Shown piece after piece: positions 19,855 to 28,864 of a DNA stretch of 64,000 nucleotides. The notes beneath the pieces are model-generated. The model saw nothing but the letters and a program-made list of their open reading frames with translations, was not told where the DNA came from and made no database searches. The DNA lies in assembly GCA_001939145.1 (NCBI GenBank), contig LSRX01000319.1:401792-465791 (forward strand), in the 5' to 3' direction. The position numbers and the translations under genes were made by a program. The DNA is from Symbiodinium microadriaticum (Eukaryota > Sar > Dinophyceae > Suessiales > Symbiodiniaceae). Within the stretch, counting starts at the first letter, position 1. Each line of letters begins with the position of its first letter.

Positions 19855-20639
19855 CTACTTCCAGAAGAAGGCAGCGTGCGTTCCTTGGTGTTCTGCGCGA
19901 ACGCGCTCCGCGTCAGGCGCCAGCTTCTCGTGGTACGGCAGCCACTAGAGACAGCGCATGATCCAGGTCGCATTGATATCTTTTCCAGTTCACGGCCTCG
20001 GAGTGGCGGAAGTAGACGCGCAAGGTGTCCTGTCCGAGCCAAAGTCCATAGACCTGGATGTGTTTTCGTGGTCAACCAAACTCCGCCGGGGGCCGCGAAG
20101 GCTTACTGGTCGACGTCCAAACGAGTAGAAGGATGCACGGAAGCCCTCCTGACCGGGTACAAAACATTTACCTACATACACGTGTACATCCGTATGTCCG
20201 TACAATTCCGCTACTTGCAACTGTCACTACGGCTACGGTAATCTGAGCGAGCAGCTTCTGAATAAGCGTCGAAGTGATCATACTCATCAGGGTCAAAGAG
20301 GTATTGGAATAGGTATACAATGTTCTACATAAATATACAAAGAAACCCTCATGAATAGTTTTTGTATTTGCCATCCTACCGATCTCACTGCACTGGAGCA
20401 CGAGGACACGAATATCATGCTGCGGTGCAAGCAGCATACTGGCAATATCCGCCGAAATTTTAGGGCAATTCTCACAGGTTCCTTGGAGGCCCAGGGGACT
20501 TAGTAAGTGGGTTATAAGTACAGTTATAAGTACCCTAAATGGAGTTACCCTAATTATATCCCCACTTGTAACCGACTTACTAAGTCCCCTGGGCCTCCAA
20601 GTCAGGAAGCCCCAAGTTCACTATTGACGCCTTGACTGA
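19855..20639 (-). CDS. Multi-exon gene split by a family H introner
   Basis: Exons 20581-20639 and 20380-20498 join in phase across intron 20499-20580; they include ASIVNLGLPDLEAQGT and ISADIASMLLAPQHDIRVLV. A strongly coding but unphased piece follows at about 20240-20300 (PDEYDHFDAYSEAARSDYRS). Then 20176-20220 (15 codons), 20107-20148 (14 codons) and 20053-19855 all join in phase 0; they include AELYGHTDVHVY, FRASFYSFGRRP and LWLGQDTLRVYFRHSEAV. A single-base frame change is needed near 19945 (LSL to WLPYHEKLAPDAERV) before TAG 19855-19857. Two frame problems suggest assembly indels or decay. No family recognised. Confidence 0.65.
20499..20580 (-). mobile_element. Family H fold-back acting as an 82-nt intron
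   Basis: The whole fold-back spans about 20484-20603 (arms CTTGGAGGCCCAGGGGACTT and its inverse). In gene sense the donor TTA|GTAAGT lies in one arm and the acceptor ACTAAG|TCC at the mirror position in the other arm. Removing 20499-20580 joins the exons in phase, so the outer parts of both arms are translated. Another copy is at 40133-40240, and a diverged relative at about 57798-57915. Confidence 0.7.
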
Positions 20640-20884
20640 CTGCGCCCCCTAAACGCTAAACCCTATATCATCAACAGTACTACTAAAGGGGCACTTTATA
20701 GGAACCCCTGAGGCCATCTACTTCTGGGAATCCTCCCCAAGGTTTAGGTAGTCTTCTAAAACCCTGCAAATCCTGAACACCTAGGCCCTAAACCCCTGAA
20801 TCCTAAACCCTCAACCCCCTAAACCCTAAAACCTAAACCCTAAAGCCCTAAAACCCTAAACCCCTAAACCCCTGAAACCTAAAC

Positions 20885-20943
20885 CGCGGCTCATGGTAGC
20901 CGAATCCGTAGCCCACCTCAAGCTCGGGGCCGTCATCTTTGGC
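20885..20943 (-). CDS. Coding exon with telomere-type donor
   Basis: A 59-nt exon, acceptor CTGCGAG and donor CG|GTTTAGG, reading AKDDGPELEVGYGFGYHEP. The plus strand is also open and has GTAAGA at 20947, so strand is not certain. Confidence 0.5.
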
Positions 20944-21532
20944 CTCGCAGAAGTTTATGGTAAGAGGGTTTGTAGGGCTTAGGGTTTAAGGGTTTAGGGA
21001 TTTAGGGTTTTGTGTTCACAGGGCTTTGGGTTTAGGGATATAATAGAGTCCCAGAAAGTTGGAAACCGGGTTAAGGACAAATAGTGCTGGGATTCCCTAT
21101 GCATTACTCTTCAGGATTGAGGCTATTGGGTTTCCAACTTCTGGGCTTCTACTATAGGCTAGGGATTCTTGCGGGTTCAGGGCCTTGGGAGTTGAGGGCT
21201 TGAGGGGTTTAGGGCTTTAGGGTCTTAGGGGTTCAGGGTTTCGGGGTTTNTTGTTTGGGCGGGGGGGGTGGGGGGAGCTTCCCAGATCCCCTACACCTTC
21301 CAGGCCTGTAACTCCGCCCTGAACGCCTGCCAAGGGTACAAGTGCCTAAAATCACGTGCTCTCCAAAGCAAGTACCTGATTACCTAATTATTGTCCGTGA
21401 TTAATCTTAGGGGCCTGAATAATTAGAGTAGGGTTCGGGGGGTTACATTATACTTTGCAGCTATGGTAATGAGGACCCCCCGCTATATGGTACTCGTTTT
21501 CTTAAGTCATTATACATTTTACTATCCCTAAA

Positions 21533-21780
21533 CTCTAAACCCTACACAAACCCTAAACCCTGAAGCCTAAATAAACCCTGAACCCTAAACCCTAAACAAA
21601 CCTTAAACCCAAACCCTAAACAAACCCTAAACCCTAAACCCTAAAGAAACCCTAACCCTAAACAAACCCCAAACCCTAAACCCGAAATAAACCCTAAACC
21701 CTGCACCCTAAATGAACCCTAAGCCCTAAAGAAACCCTAAACCCTAAACCCTATTCTCCCTAAATAAACCCTAAACCCTA
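21533..21780. repeat. CCCTAAACAAA-type array
   Basis: CCCTAAA copies with repeated insertion of AAA (CCCTAAACAAACC) give an irregular period of about 20 bp. A matching inverted TTTAGGG/TTTGTTTAGGG tract lies at 21950-22010. Confidence 0.8.
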
Positions 21781-22206
21781 GGACGCCGCCAAGGTACGGA
21801 GCCGGCTTCTCTATTGCTGAAGAACCGCGGTCCTTGGGTTGGTTTGGAATTCGGCCGTCAAGGGCTTAGGAGGTAGCGGGGTTTATTCGTTTTTTCGGTT
21901 TCTAAGTTATGGTTGGCTTAGGAACGCTTTAGGGTTTAGTGTTTTTTTTTGGGTTTAGGGTTTCTTTTAGAGTTTAGGGTTTAGGGTTTGTTTAGGGCTT
22001 AGGGTTTAAGGTTTATTAGCTTTTGCTTCTTGGAGCTATGGGGATCCGGGTTGAGGATGTTGAGGGTTTAGAGTGTTTTGAGGGTTAAAGGGTTTAGGAT
22101 TTAAGGGTTTAGTGGGCTTTAGGGTTCTATGGCGACACAAGAGAATCAAATCGTTCAACTAAGCAAGGTCGACAAACATCTATATCAACTGCTCGTGTAA
22201 GACTAG

Positions 22207-22294
22207 GTTCCCCAGTAGCCGCTGAATAATAATAAGGGTACCCTTTTTCATAATATTTGGAGAAACAGGGCAAAAGGATACTACTGGGGAACCT
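22207..22294. mobile_element. Fold-back element, family I
   Basis: Arms are GGTTCCCCAGTAG and CTACTGGGGAACC with AGGGTACCCTTTTTC in the core. A second copy lies at 58447-58566. This one sits in the intron after the exon ending at 22326. Confidence 0.7.
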
Positions 22295-22325
22295 TTGAGA
22301 AACCTATGACCCCCACAAAACATAC

Positions 22326-22603
22326 TCCATAATCCAGGGTCGCAAGCTTGACGCTGCATCTCGGGCGATCCTGGCAGTTGGCACTTACACGCTCAAGCTC
22401 AAGGCACGGCATTCTTTGGGAGGGGTGTTGGGAAGGCTTCCGGTGCTTTTGAAGCTTCGGAACCAACTCTTGCTTAAAGCCTATCACCGAGACCACATTG
22501 CCTAAACCCAAACCCTAAATGCTCACCGGAGAGTCAGCTTAATTCTCCACTTTCTCCGTTACGCAGAGCGACTAGGACACTCCTGTCGGTGGCTATGCTG
22601 GCC
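22326..22603 (-). CDS. Two-exon gene piece, unrecognised
   Basis: Exon 22551-22603 (acceptor CTTCAG|G) includes SIATDRSVLVALRNGE. It joins in phase across a 48-nt intron to exon 22326-22501 (58 codons, includes VVSVIGFKQELVPKLQKHRK and RPRCSVKLATLDYG), which ends at a strong donor GGA|GTATGT. The acceptor at 22502 is GGGTTTAG|G, inside telomere-type repeat. Product not recognised. Confidence 0.65.
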
Positions 22604-22910
22604 CTGAAGGGTTTAGGGGTTAAATGTAAAATGTGAGACTTGGTGTCCTTTAGGTTTAAATAAAGGTTACACAAGGGTCTTTCAAAGGTTACAATAGGGT
22701 CCTATAGTACAGGGGCACAAATAAGTACCAAAAGGACTCCTGAGTGGGAACCGACCCGATTCCACACTCCAACACCTTGCATCCCTTATATTGAAGGAAA
22801 CTACCGGTGGGGAGTTTAGGGGATATAGGCCTTCTATAAGGCGTCTATAAGGTATACAATGTCCTACACTTATAGAACCTTCAAAGCACCACCGTCAACA
22901 TCGGTCACAC

Positions 22911-23797
22911 TGAGGCCCCTATCTTGCACCCATCAAGGGATTCCAGTTGGCGACCCGCCCTCTTTGCTAAACCCTAAACCCTAAACCCCTAAACCCCAAA
23001 CCCTAAACCCGTGAATCCTAAACCCCTAAACCCCAAACTCTGAACCCAAAGGGTGTAGAGATTAGGGCGAAACCCCTTCAGCCCTTGAGCCCAGCAGAAG
23101 ACGCCCTGTAGAACCTCCCAGAAGTACTCAGCCCTGAACCCCTATACCTTCATAGACACAGTAAGGTTGATGATATATATCCTGCATTATGCCTTAAGGA
23201 CCCTAAACTATGGGAATTGTGGTATATTCCTATTACCTTTAGGACGGACCCTAAACTATGGGAACTGTGGTAGATTCCTATTACCTTTAAGGACCCAAAA
23301 CTTTGGCGGGACTTGTGGTATATTCCTTTTTATGGGTAATGCAGGATTCATATCTTCAACCCTAGCACTGCAAAAGGGAAGCCTTGCGGGAAACTCTAAG
23401 GGAACCTAAGCTGGGTTCTTGTTTAGGGATCTTATTTAAGTTACCATAATAAGGAAACCATATTATGTACTAACAGGTCCCGATTATGGTAAGTTAAGAT
23501 AAGCCCCTTAACAAGGACCCAGTAAAGGAGCTTTTTGCCGACTGTAATTCAGTCCCAGACTTCAACTCTTCGCCAGCCTAGAACCTAAACCCTGTATACC
23601 CTAAACCTAAACCCTAAAGACCCTAAACCCAAAAATCTAAACCCCAAAACCCTAAACCCTAAAGCCCTAAACCCCCAATTTTCGGCTCAAGGCTTTAACC
23701 CTCCGAGTGCCTCACAGCTCCTTGGGAGAAGCTGGAAAGCCGCTCCGTGCGCGTGGCCACGGAACCTTCAAAGCACAGCCCTTGAGCTCCAACAGTT
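22911..23797 (-). CDS. Five-exon gene piece with three kinds of intron
   Basis: Exons: 23700-23797 (GLCFEGSVATRTERLSSF), 23519-23577 (GEELKSGTELQSAKSSFT), 23369-23410 (GSLRVSRKASLL), 23032-23133 (AEYFWEVLQGVFCWAQGLKG) and 22933-22966, ending at TGA 22933-22935. The last four join in phase. Introns: 23411-23518 is a whole family B element; 23134-23368 contains an enlarged family G element; 22967-23031 is pure TTTAGGG-type. The join of the first exon (ends in phase 1) to the second is not in phase, so a donor is misplaced or an exon is missed. An alternative last exon in another frame reaches a donor at 22911. Product unknown. Confidence 0.7.
22967..23031 (-). other. Intron made only of TTTAGGG-type repeat (65 nt)
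   Basis: In gene sense it starts GG|GTTTAGGGGTTTAGG and ends GGGTTTAGGGTTTAG|C. Both splice dinucleotides are supplied by the repeat itself: GT from GGGTTTA and AG from TTTAGGG. Flanking exons join in phase (2+1). Confidence 0.65.
23167..23362. mobile_element. Enlarged family G element
   Basis: Normal G arms flank a core in which the CTAAACTATGGGAA...GGTATATTCC block is present about three times with drift. It lies wholly inside the intron 23134-23368. Confidence 0.75.
23411..23518 (-). mobile_element. Family B fold-back acting as a 108-nt intron
   Basis: In gene sense the terminal repeat CTGG|GTCCTTG provides the donor and the opposite end AAGAACCCAG| the acceptor. Excision joins 23519-23577 to 23369-23410 in phase 2+1 and leaves a continuous frame. 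Terminal inverted repeats CTGGGTTCTTG and CAAGAACCCAG are shared with the other family B copies. Confidence 0.7.
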
Positions 23798-24049
23798 CTA
23801 ACCTTAGGGCTTAGGCGTTTAGGGCTTAGGGGTTTAGGGCTTGGGGCTTTAGGGGTTCAGGGGTTTAGGGTTTAGGGTTTAGGGTTTCGGGGTCTAGGGG
23901 TTTAGGGCTTTAGGGGTTTAGGGTTCAGGGGCTTAGGGTAACCTTTGGATGATATCGGGGATTATAGTGCCACAAAAGCGACCGACTCTACTAGGGAGCT
24001 AACACGCGGGTTTCGGTTATACAGGGCGGCTCCCTTGAGGGCTTCGGGT

Positions 24050-24648
24050 TTAGGATCCAGGGTTTGTAGGGTTTCTGCGGTTTAGGTGTTTAGCCAGCTT
24101 CAAGACAACGCCCCCAAGTTGCTCCAAATCAGCCAACAGATATACGTTGCGGTAGCCACCACGTAACTCAGCGAGTGAACAAGTTGCACGTGCATGCTTT
24201 GCTTGCCCTGCCATGCATAAAGAAAGTTCCAAGCGTATCCGGAAAGCATTCAGATTGACTGAGAGCACCGGCGGCAGATGATAAGCAGATAGAAAAATCA
24301 GCCGCAGTAACTACTTGGTTGTATGGGTCCGACGAGGCAGTCGACATAGGTGGCTCAGCCTCAGCCGCAATCGTACGGTGACGGAGAGTGGCCAAACATC
24401 TGCCACATATGTCATAGTCGCAGACTCTGCAGCCCCATGGTAATTTGCGGGAAGAGAAAACCTTCTCGCGAGATGAACACCACCAGCCTGAAACTGGGCT
24501 GCCAAACATAAAAAGAGGATGTCCACTGTTGCATGCAGGGCGAGAGTCCAGCTTGGCCAAGAAATCCTCAGCGGCCGCTTGCGAAAGCACCCCTGCCTTT
24601 TGGTCATCACTGCTGCTTGAGGAGGCAGGTGAAGAAACTTGACAGTGT
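24050..24648 (-). CDS. Zinc-binding (ZZ/DC1-like) protein, last two exons
   Basis: Exon about 24269-24648 encodes an acidic/Ser stretch, AAAEDFLAKLDSRPACNSGH, and further on the cluster CRVCDYDICGRC. The order C-x2-GH(PL) ... GWWC ... C-x2-C-D-x-D-x-C-x2-C resembles ZZ or DC1-type zinc modules, although one expected cysteine reads Arg (CSSR). It joins exon 24050-24207 (ATCSLAELRGGYRNVYLLAD) in phase across a 61-nt intron (24208-24268, GTGCTC to GGCAG with a pyrimidine tract). The C-terminus and stop (TAA 24050-24052) are built from CCCTAAA-like sequence. The role is probably protein interaction; this is inference. Confidence 0.65.
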
Positions 24649-25060
24649 TGAGGGTTTGGGTTTAGGATTTAGGTTTTTTTAGGGTTTCGGGTTTAGGGTT
24701 GAGGATGATTATAAATCGGTAGAATTCATCCCAACAGTAGATTAAGATCAGCTTGGGGCCTATAGTCTATAGGGTCTAGGGTTTGGGCCTTGAAGAAGCG
24801 TTCATACAGGGTCTGGGGTTTCCACTTGGGAGTATTGCATCAGTCAGCCCTAGACCTTATACCCCAAACCCGAAACCCCTAAACCCCCAAAACCCTAAAC
24901 CTTAAACCCTAAACCCCTCAACCCCTAAACCCGATGCCCTAAACCCCAAACCCCCAAAACCCCTAAGCCCTCAGCCCATTAAATGTCTCCATCCCTGGTC
25001 CCGGCCCCCTTGTCAGTCTCACTTCTGCTCCATCTATCCTTCGTTGTCCAGTGTCCCAAC

Positions 25061-25158
25061 CTTTGGGATTACAGAGGGGGCTTCTAGTACCACAAAAGGT
25101 TTAAAGGCTATCCTAAACCCCAAAACTTCACTCAACGCACAATCGCGTTGTTCAAAAG
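25061..25158 (-). CDS. Coding exon with embedded TTTAGGG unit
   Basis: A 98-nt minus-strand frame, acceptor GGTTGCAG, donor AAG|GTTGGG. It includes FEQRDCALSE, then VLGFR encoded by GTTTTGGGGTTTAGG, then IAFKPFVVLEAPSVIPK. The telomere-like 15-mer is either translated or a spliced remnant. Confidence 0.5.
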
Positions 25159-25805
25159 CTGCAACCCCCAACACACACCTCCTGAACCCCTGCAGCCCGA
25201 AACCCAAACCCCATGCCCTGAACCTCACACTAGAAACCCCTTGGGCTTAGGGTGTACGGTTTAGGGTTAGGGCTGAGGGCTTCGGGCATAGAGTTTAGGG
25301 CTTAGGTCTTAGGGTTTAGGGCTTGTAGGGCTTAGGGTTCTAAGCCCCTGAGCCCCCCCCCCCCAGACTCTGACCCTAAAGTCGAAACCCTCCGTTGTGG
25401 GAGCGGTCATGAACTTCCTCTGGAACCCTCAGGCTCCACGTGCCGCTGTAGTAGATGGGTAGTTCTCCAAATTAGGGTCCCGTTTTGGGGGGTCCCTTAA
25501 AAAGGGATCTATAAGGGTTTCTATAAGGGTTCTATAAAGGTACTAGAAGGGTTTCTATAGGGGATTCTATAAGGGCACTACAAGGGTTCTACTATGTACA
25601 CTGGCGCCTTAAGCGGGCCCCTAAATGGGTACAATGAAGCCCTAAGTAGATGTCATGATAGGCAACTGGAGCCATAGGGGAAGACAGGAAGAATGGAACC
25701 AGGGAGTCGGGTCAGAGGGTTCGTGGCTATGGAGTTGTGGGGTTTAGGGTCTAGGGGTCTAGGGTACTTGAAACTCAAGTCCTACAGAAGCAGGTATGAC
25801 CTCAC

Positions 25806-26002
25806 AAGTATAGGGCGTAGCAGCTTGGAGTCAAAGGCAGAGAGTCCAAGGCAAAGAGGCTCAGGACACATAGTATGCTTGGGTTTAGGGTTTAGGGTTT
25901 TGGGTTTAGGGTTTGGTCCACGGCCTGGCCACGGCGCACAACTTCCCAAATAGTAGAAGTTGGCATGAAGTTGGTCTCGCCCGCTCTTCACACCAAAGCT
26001 CC
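25806..26002 (-). CDS. Two-exon gene piece with CCCTAAA intron
   Basis: Exon 25933-26002 (acceptor GGTGTAG|G; includes ELWCEERARPTSCQLLLFGK) joins exon 25806-25877 (HTMCPEPLCLGLSAFDSKLL; donor CTT|GTGAGG) in phase 0 across intron 25878-25932. The intron starts GTGGCCAGG, is filled by CCCTAAA copies, and ends ACCCAAG. If unspliced, the first exon would stop at the TAA of the first CCCTAAA. Product unknown. Confidence 0.6.
25878..25932 (-). other. CCCTAAA-oriented intron (55 nt)
   Basis: The opposite orientation to the other two telomere-type introns. GT comes from unique sequence, and AG from AAACCCAAG, a one-base variant of AAACCCTAA. Exon lengths (70 and 72 nt) and phase 0 joining support it. 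Confidence 0.55.
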
Positions 26003-26267
26003 CTACACCCAAGTCCTTGAAGCCGAAGCCGAATGTAAACTACCCCAAGAACCGGAACTTTAGAATACGACCCTCAGATGCCTCCTAGAAGACGAAGTCG
26101 TGTTGTAGGCTTCCTCTGCTGTTCCAGCGGTTTTCAGGGCTTGGGGTTTAGAGTTCTGACTCGGGGCGGGGTTCTTGGCCCAGCCACCCATTAAGTTGGG
26201 ACTAGAAGACCGTACACGCCCCTCCTAAACCTAATGCAAGCGAGGGCTCAGAAAAGGGCATAGGGGC

Positions 26268-26365
26268 ACATGTGTGTGTGTGTGTATGTATGTGTGTATA
26301 TATATATATACATAACATGATATATATATATATATATACACATACATAGGTATATATACACACAC
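26268..26365. repeat. TG/TA microsatellite at LINE 3' end
   Basis: (TG)n, TGTA and (TA)n tracts directly abut the 3' end of the LINE. 26353-26365 reads TATATACACACAC, the same 13-mer found at the element's other end. Confidence 0.85.
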
Positions 26366-26434
26366 GCTCTTTCGCTCTTTCGCTCTTTCTGGGCGTTGAA
26401 TCCTTATTCGGTTGCAGCCCTTTGTTGCAAACAC

Positions 26435-28864
26435 TTAATTAAAAGGTGAGACAGGTAGATGCTCCCAATCGGCTCCTCTCGAACGCAGGCAGCAGGCGCC
26501 TCTCGACTGGACAAGGTCTAGGAGATGCAGCGAGCGGACTGGTTGGGGAGCTATTCGATCATGACTGGAGAAGAAAAAGGCCGTCGGTGTGCCAGAAAGC
26601 CAGAGTCGTAGGGCAAGCCTAAAGAGGTCACACGCCAAAATGGCTCTTGACAACTTCTGAAACAGGGCCTTGGGACGGACGGGGGCAGTCGGGAGGTCCT
26701 GCCAAGACGGCAGTCCAAGGACCGAAATCAAGAAGACGGTATCATGAAAAGGTCCTTCGAAGAAGGATGGAACGGTACCCTCATGTAGGGACCGCAAGCA
26801 CTCTTCGTGTGTAAACGAGAGGGAATTGGGACCCAGGGAGCCTAACGAAGAGGCCCAGGAGCCCGTGCCAACGCACACAAGGGTGCTGTCAAGAACTGAG
26901 AAGGTTACTGGAACGGAAATCGAAGCCGTATCCAGGAAATCAAGGATGAGTGAAGCATCCCTGAAGGTGGTGTAAGCTGGCGGTTTGGAGATGGGAGAAG
27001 GAACGAGCCATGCTGCCAGATCGGCCTCCTGTATCCAATCGGCGATTTCGCACAGAAGACTTGGAGCAAATGTGCTCTGCATGGTTCCTGCCAAAACTGC
27101 TTGCTTCCAAGAGGAGGCAGTTGCAAGAACCTTCCTAACAGGTAGACATACACATCCAAAGGCCAGCCGAGCTCTCTCCCAAGCCTCCTCCCGACTCAAC
27201 TGTGTCAGAGAGAGCCCCGAGTCAAGAACAGCAAGACAATCCATGACCTCAGCCGAAGGTCGGTCAAGGTACTCACTCCATGCTCCTGCTCCATGTGACA
27301 GTATCGGCCCTTGAGCCTGCAGGGACGGGGCCTGAAATTTGCCCTCATCAGGAGCCTTTCGGCTACCTTGGCCTGGTTCCGCCTGACAACTTAGACCCGC
27401 CTCATGCAAGTGTAAGCGACAGGCACGACTGTGATTGAGATGTCGGCACAACTTGACATGGGTCGAAAAGTGTCGAAGGCAGGACTGGCACTGAGTGCCA
27501 CCCTGGATTTTCCTGCCCTCGGTCACATGTCCATGAACCTTAAAGGCATGAACACTCCAGGCCTGGTAGGTCTGGAAGAGCTGTGAGCACGGTGCACAAA
27601 AATGCACGTGGTGCCGATCACTGGCCATGATGCCTGGTAGGGTCGCCCCTGCACACCGTAGCTGTCGACATACCAGCCCCAAATGTCGGCGCATCGCAAC
27701 TTGGCAGGACTCCTGTGTAACAGCCTGTACCTGTGCCTTTCTGACAAGGCTCTTCCATCGACGGGGCTGTTGGAGGCAGAGCTCCTGCCATGTTTGCCAG
27801 GATGCCTGCCATGAGAGAGTAGACTCTCCACGGTCAACATGCTCCCACATCCATTCCAAGGACCGTCGACAGGCTTGCAACCACCCACCTTGCCAGTGAA
27901 GGATGGCCCAGAAAACCGGAACAGGAGCTCGGATGCACGAAAGCAAATGTCTGAGTCTGGCAACATGCAGCAACGTCTCAACCGTGGGAAGACGCAGAAT
28001 GGCAAGCACCTGGCGGCCCCCCAGGCGAAGGGCCTCCTCATGAGTGTGCAAAGGTCGCACCATAAAGAAAGCCATCCCAAAATGGGCCTGCTCTAAAATG
28101 GAAAGTTCAGCAGGAGTAAGAGCTCGCCATGATCCAGCCCCATGCAGGAGAATGGAGAGGATCAAGGACTCATATAGAATGGCCTTGTCTCGCAAGGAAA
28201 CTGTGGGTGAGCCGAAAACCCTCTTTTTTCGTGTGTTGAAGGCTTTCCAAGCTGCCCCAACACGATGCCTTAGTTCTCGTACTAACGAGGCATCGTGGTG
28301 GATAAAACCACCAAGGTGCTGATAAGTGGGAACAAGGCGAATGCTTGCGCCTTCCCAAAGCTTGCATGGGATGGCCAATGAGGCGTCGGGCAGGGAAAAC
28401 AGGTCTTTGCGAACACCACGTGACCCTGCACCAACAACGTGTGCAATAAGTTCAGTCTTGCCCCTGTCCACATTCGGAAGGAGGGCCCGCGAGACACAAG
28501 CATCCAAGACAGCTTTGCCCGTAGTGGCCATAGCCCCTGGCAAAGCGGCCGCAGTATCTGCCACGACCAAGAAAGTGGCATCATCCATCCAAGTCGCGTC
28601 AAGGGCCTCCTTGGTGTGAAGGCCAGGCTCAACTGGCTGGAGGCTACACAGCATCCCCTCTGACCAAGGCACGACGGGCAAGTGCCCCGCCTGTTTGACC
28701 TCATGACGAATATCGCTCAAAACTCTTGCGAAAATGAACGAAAAGCAGACGTCTGCAAGGTTATCACCTGGCCTGGAGCCTGTGCCTGTTTTCACAACTG
28801 TGTCACTGCCCTGGAATCTAAACCACGTGCTCTGCATGGCTTCACAGACCTGTGCAGAAGCCAC
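26435..28864 (-). CDS. LINE ORF2, C-terminal part: RT end and zinc fingers
   Basis: 809 codons ending at TAA 26435-26437. Residues 21-50 hold the RT motif-B-like TGTGSRPGDNLADVCF. WMDDATFL at 92-99 is the catalytic motif C (Asp94-Asp95), with Trp-Met in place of the usual Tyr/Phe-Ala. Thumb-like and linker sequence follows. Two C2H2-type fingers start at Cys423/Cys426 and Cys459/Cys462, each with downstream His pairs. The last 300 residues have no recognised domain. The first codons overlap the preceding ORF (28792-28864) in another frame, so reverse transcriptase is split between motifs A and B by a -1-type break. Confidence 0.85.
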   Translation of the reverse strand: MASAQVCEAMQSTWFRFQGSDTVVKTGTGSRPGDNLADVCFSFIFARVLSDIRHEVKQAGHLPVVPWSEGMLCSLQPVEPGLHTKEALDATWMDDATFLVVADTAAALPGAMATTGKAVLDACVSRALLPNVDRGKTELIAHVVGAGSRGVRKDLFSLPDASLAIPCKLWEGASIRLVPTYQHLGGFIHHDASLVRELRHRVGAAWKAFNTRKKRVFGSPTVSLRDKAILYESLILSILLHGAGSWRALTPAELSILEQAHFGMAFFMVRPLHTHEEALRLGGRQVLAILRLPTVETLLHVARLRHLLSCIRAPVPVFWAILHWQGGWLQACRRSLEWMWEHVDRGESTLSWQASWQTWQELCLQQPRRWKSLVRKAQVQAVTQESCQVAMRRHLGLVCRQLRCAGATLPGIMASDRHHVHFCAPCSQLFQTYQAWSVHAFKVHGHVTEGRKIQGGTQCQSCLRHFSTHVKLCRHLNHSRACRLHLHEAGLSCQAEPGQGSRKAPDEGKFQAPSLQAQGPILSHGAGAWSEYLDRPSAEVMDCLAVLDSGLSLTQLSREEAWERARLAFGCVCLPVRKVLATASSWKQAVLAGTMQSTFAPSLLCEIADWIQEADLAAWLVPSPISKPPAYTTFRDASLILDFLDTASISVPVTFSVLDSTLVCVGTGSWASSLGSLGPNSLSFTHEECLRSLHEGTVPSFFEGPFHDTVFLISVLGLPSWQDLPTAPVRPKALFQKLSRAILACDLFRLALRLWLSGTPTAFFFSSHDRIAPQPVRSLHLLDLVQSRGACCLRSRGADWEHLPVSPFN

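Noticed and set aside
23675..23695. Spliced-leader-like ATTTTCGGCTCAAG on the plus strand
   Set aside because: It matches the 3' part of the dinoflagellate spliced leader only with an inserted base and lacks the 5' half. It lies antisense in an intron of a minus-strand gene. Chance is likely.
27523..28080. Other long open frames inside the LINE on both strands
   Set aside because: They overlap the main ORFs in other frames and have no domain signatures. They reflect the high G+C content.
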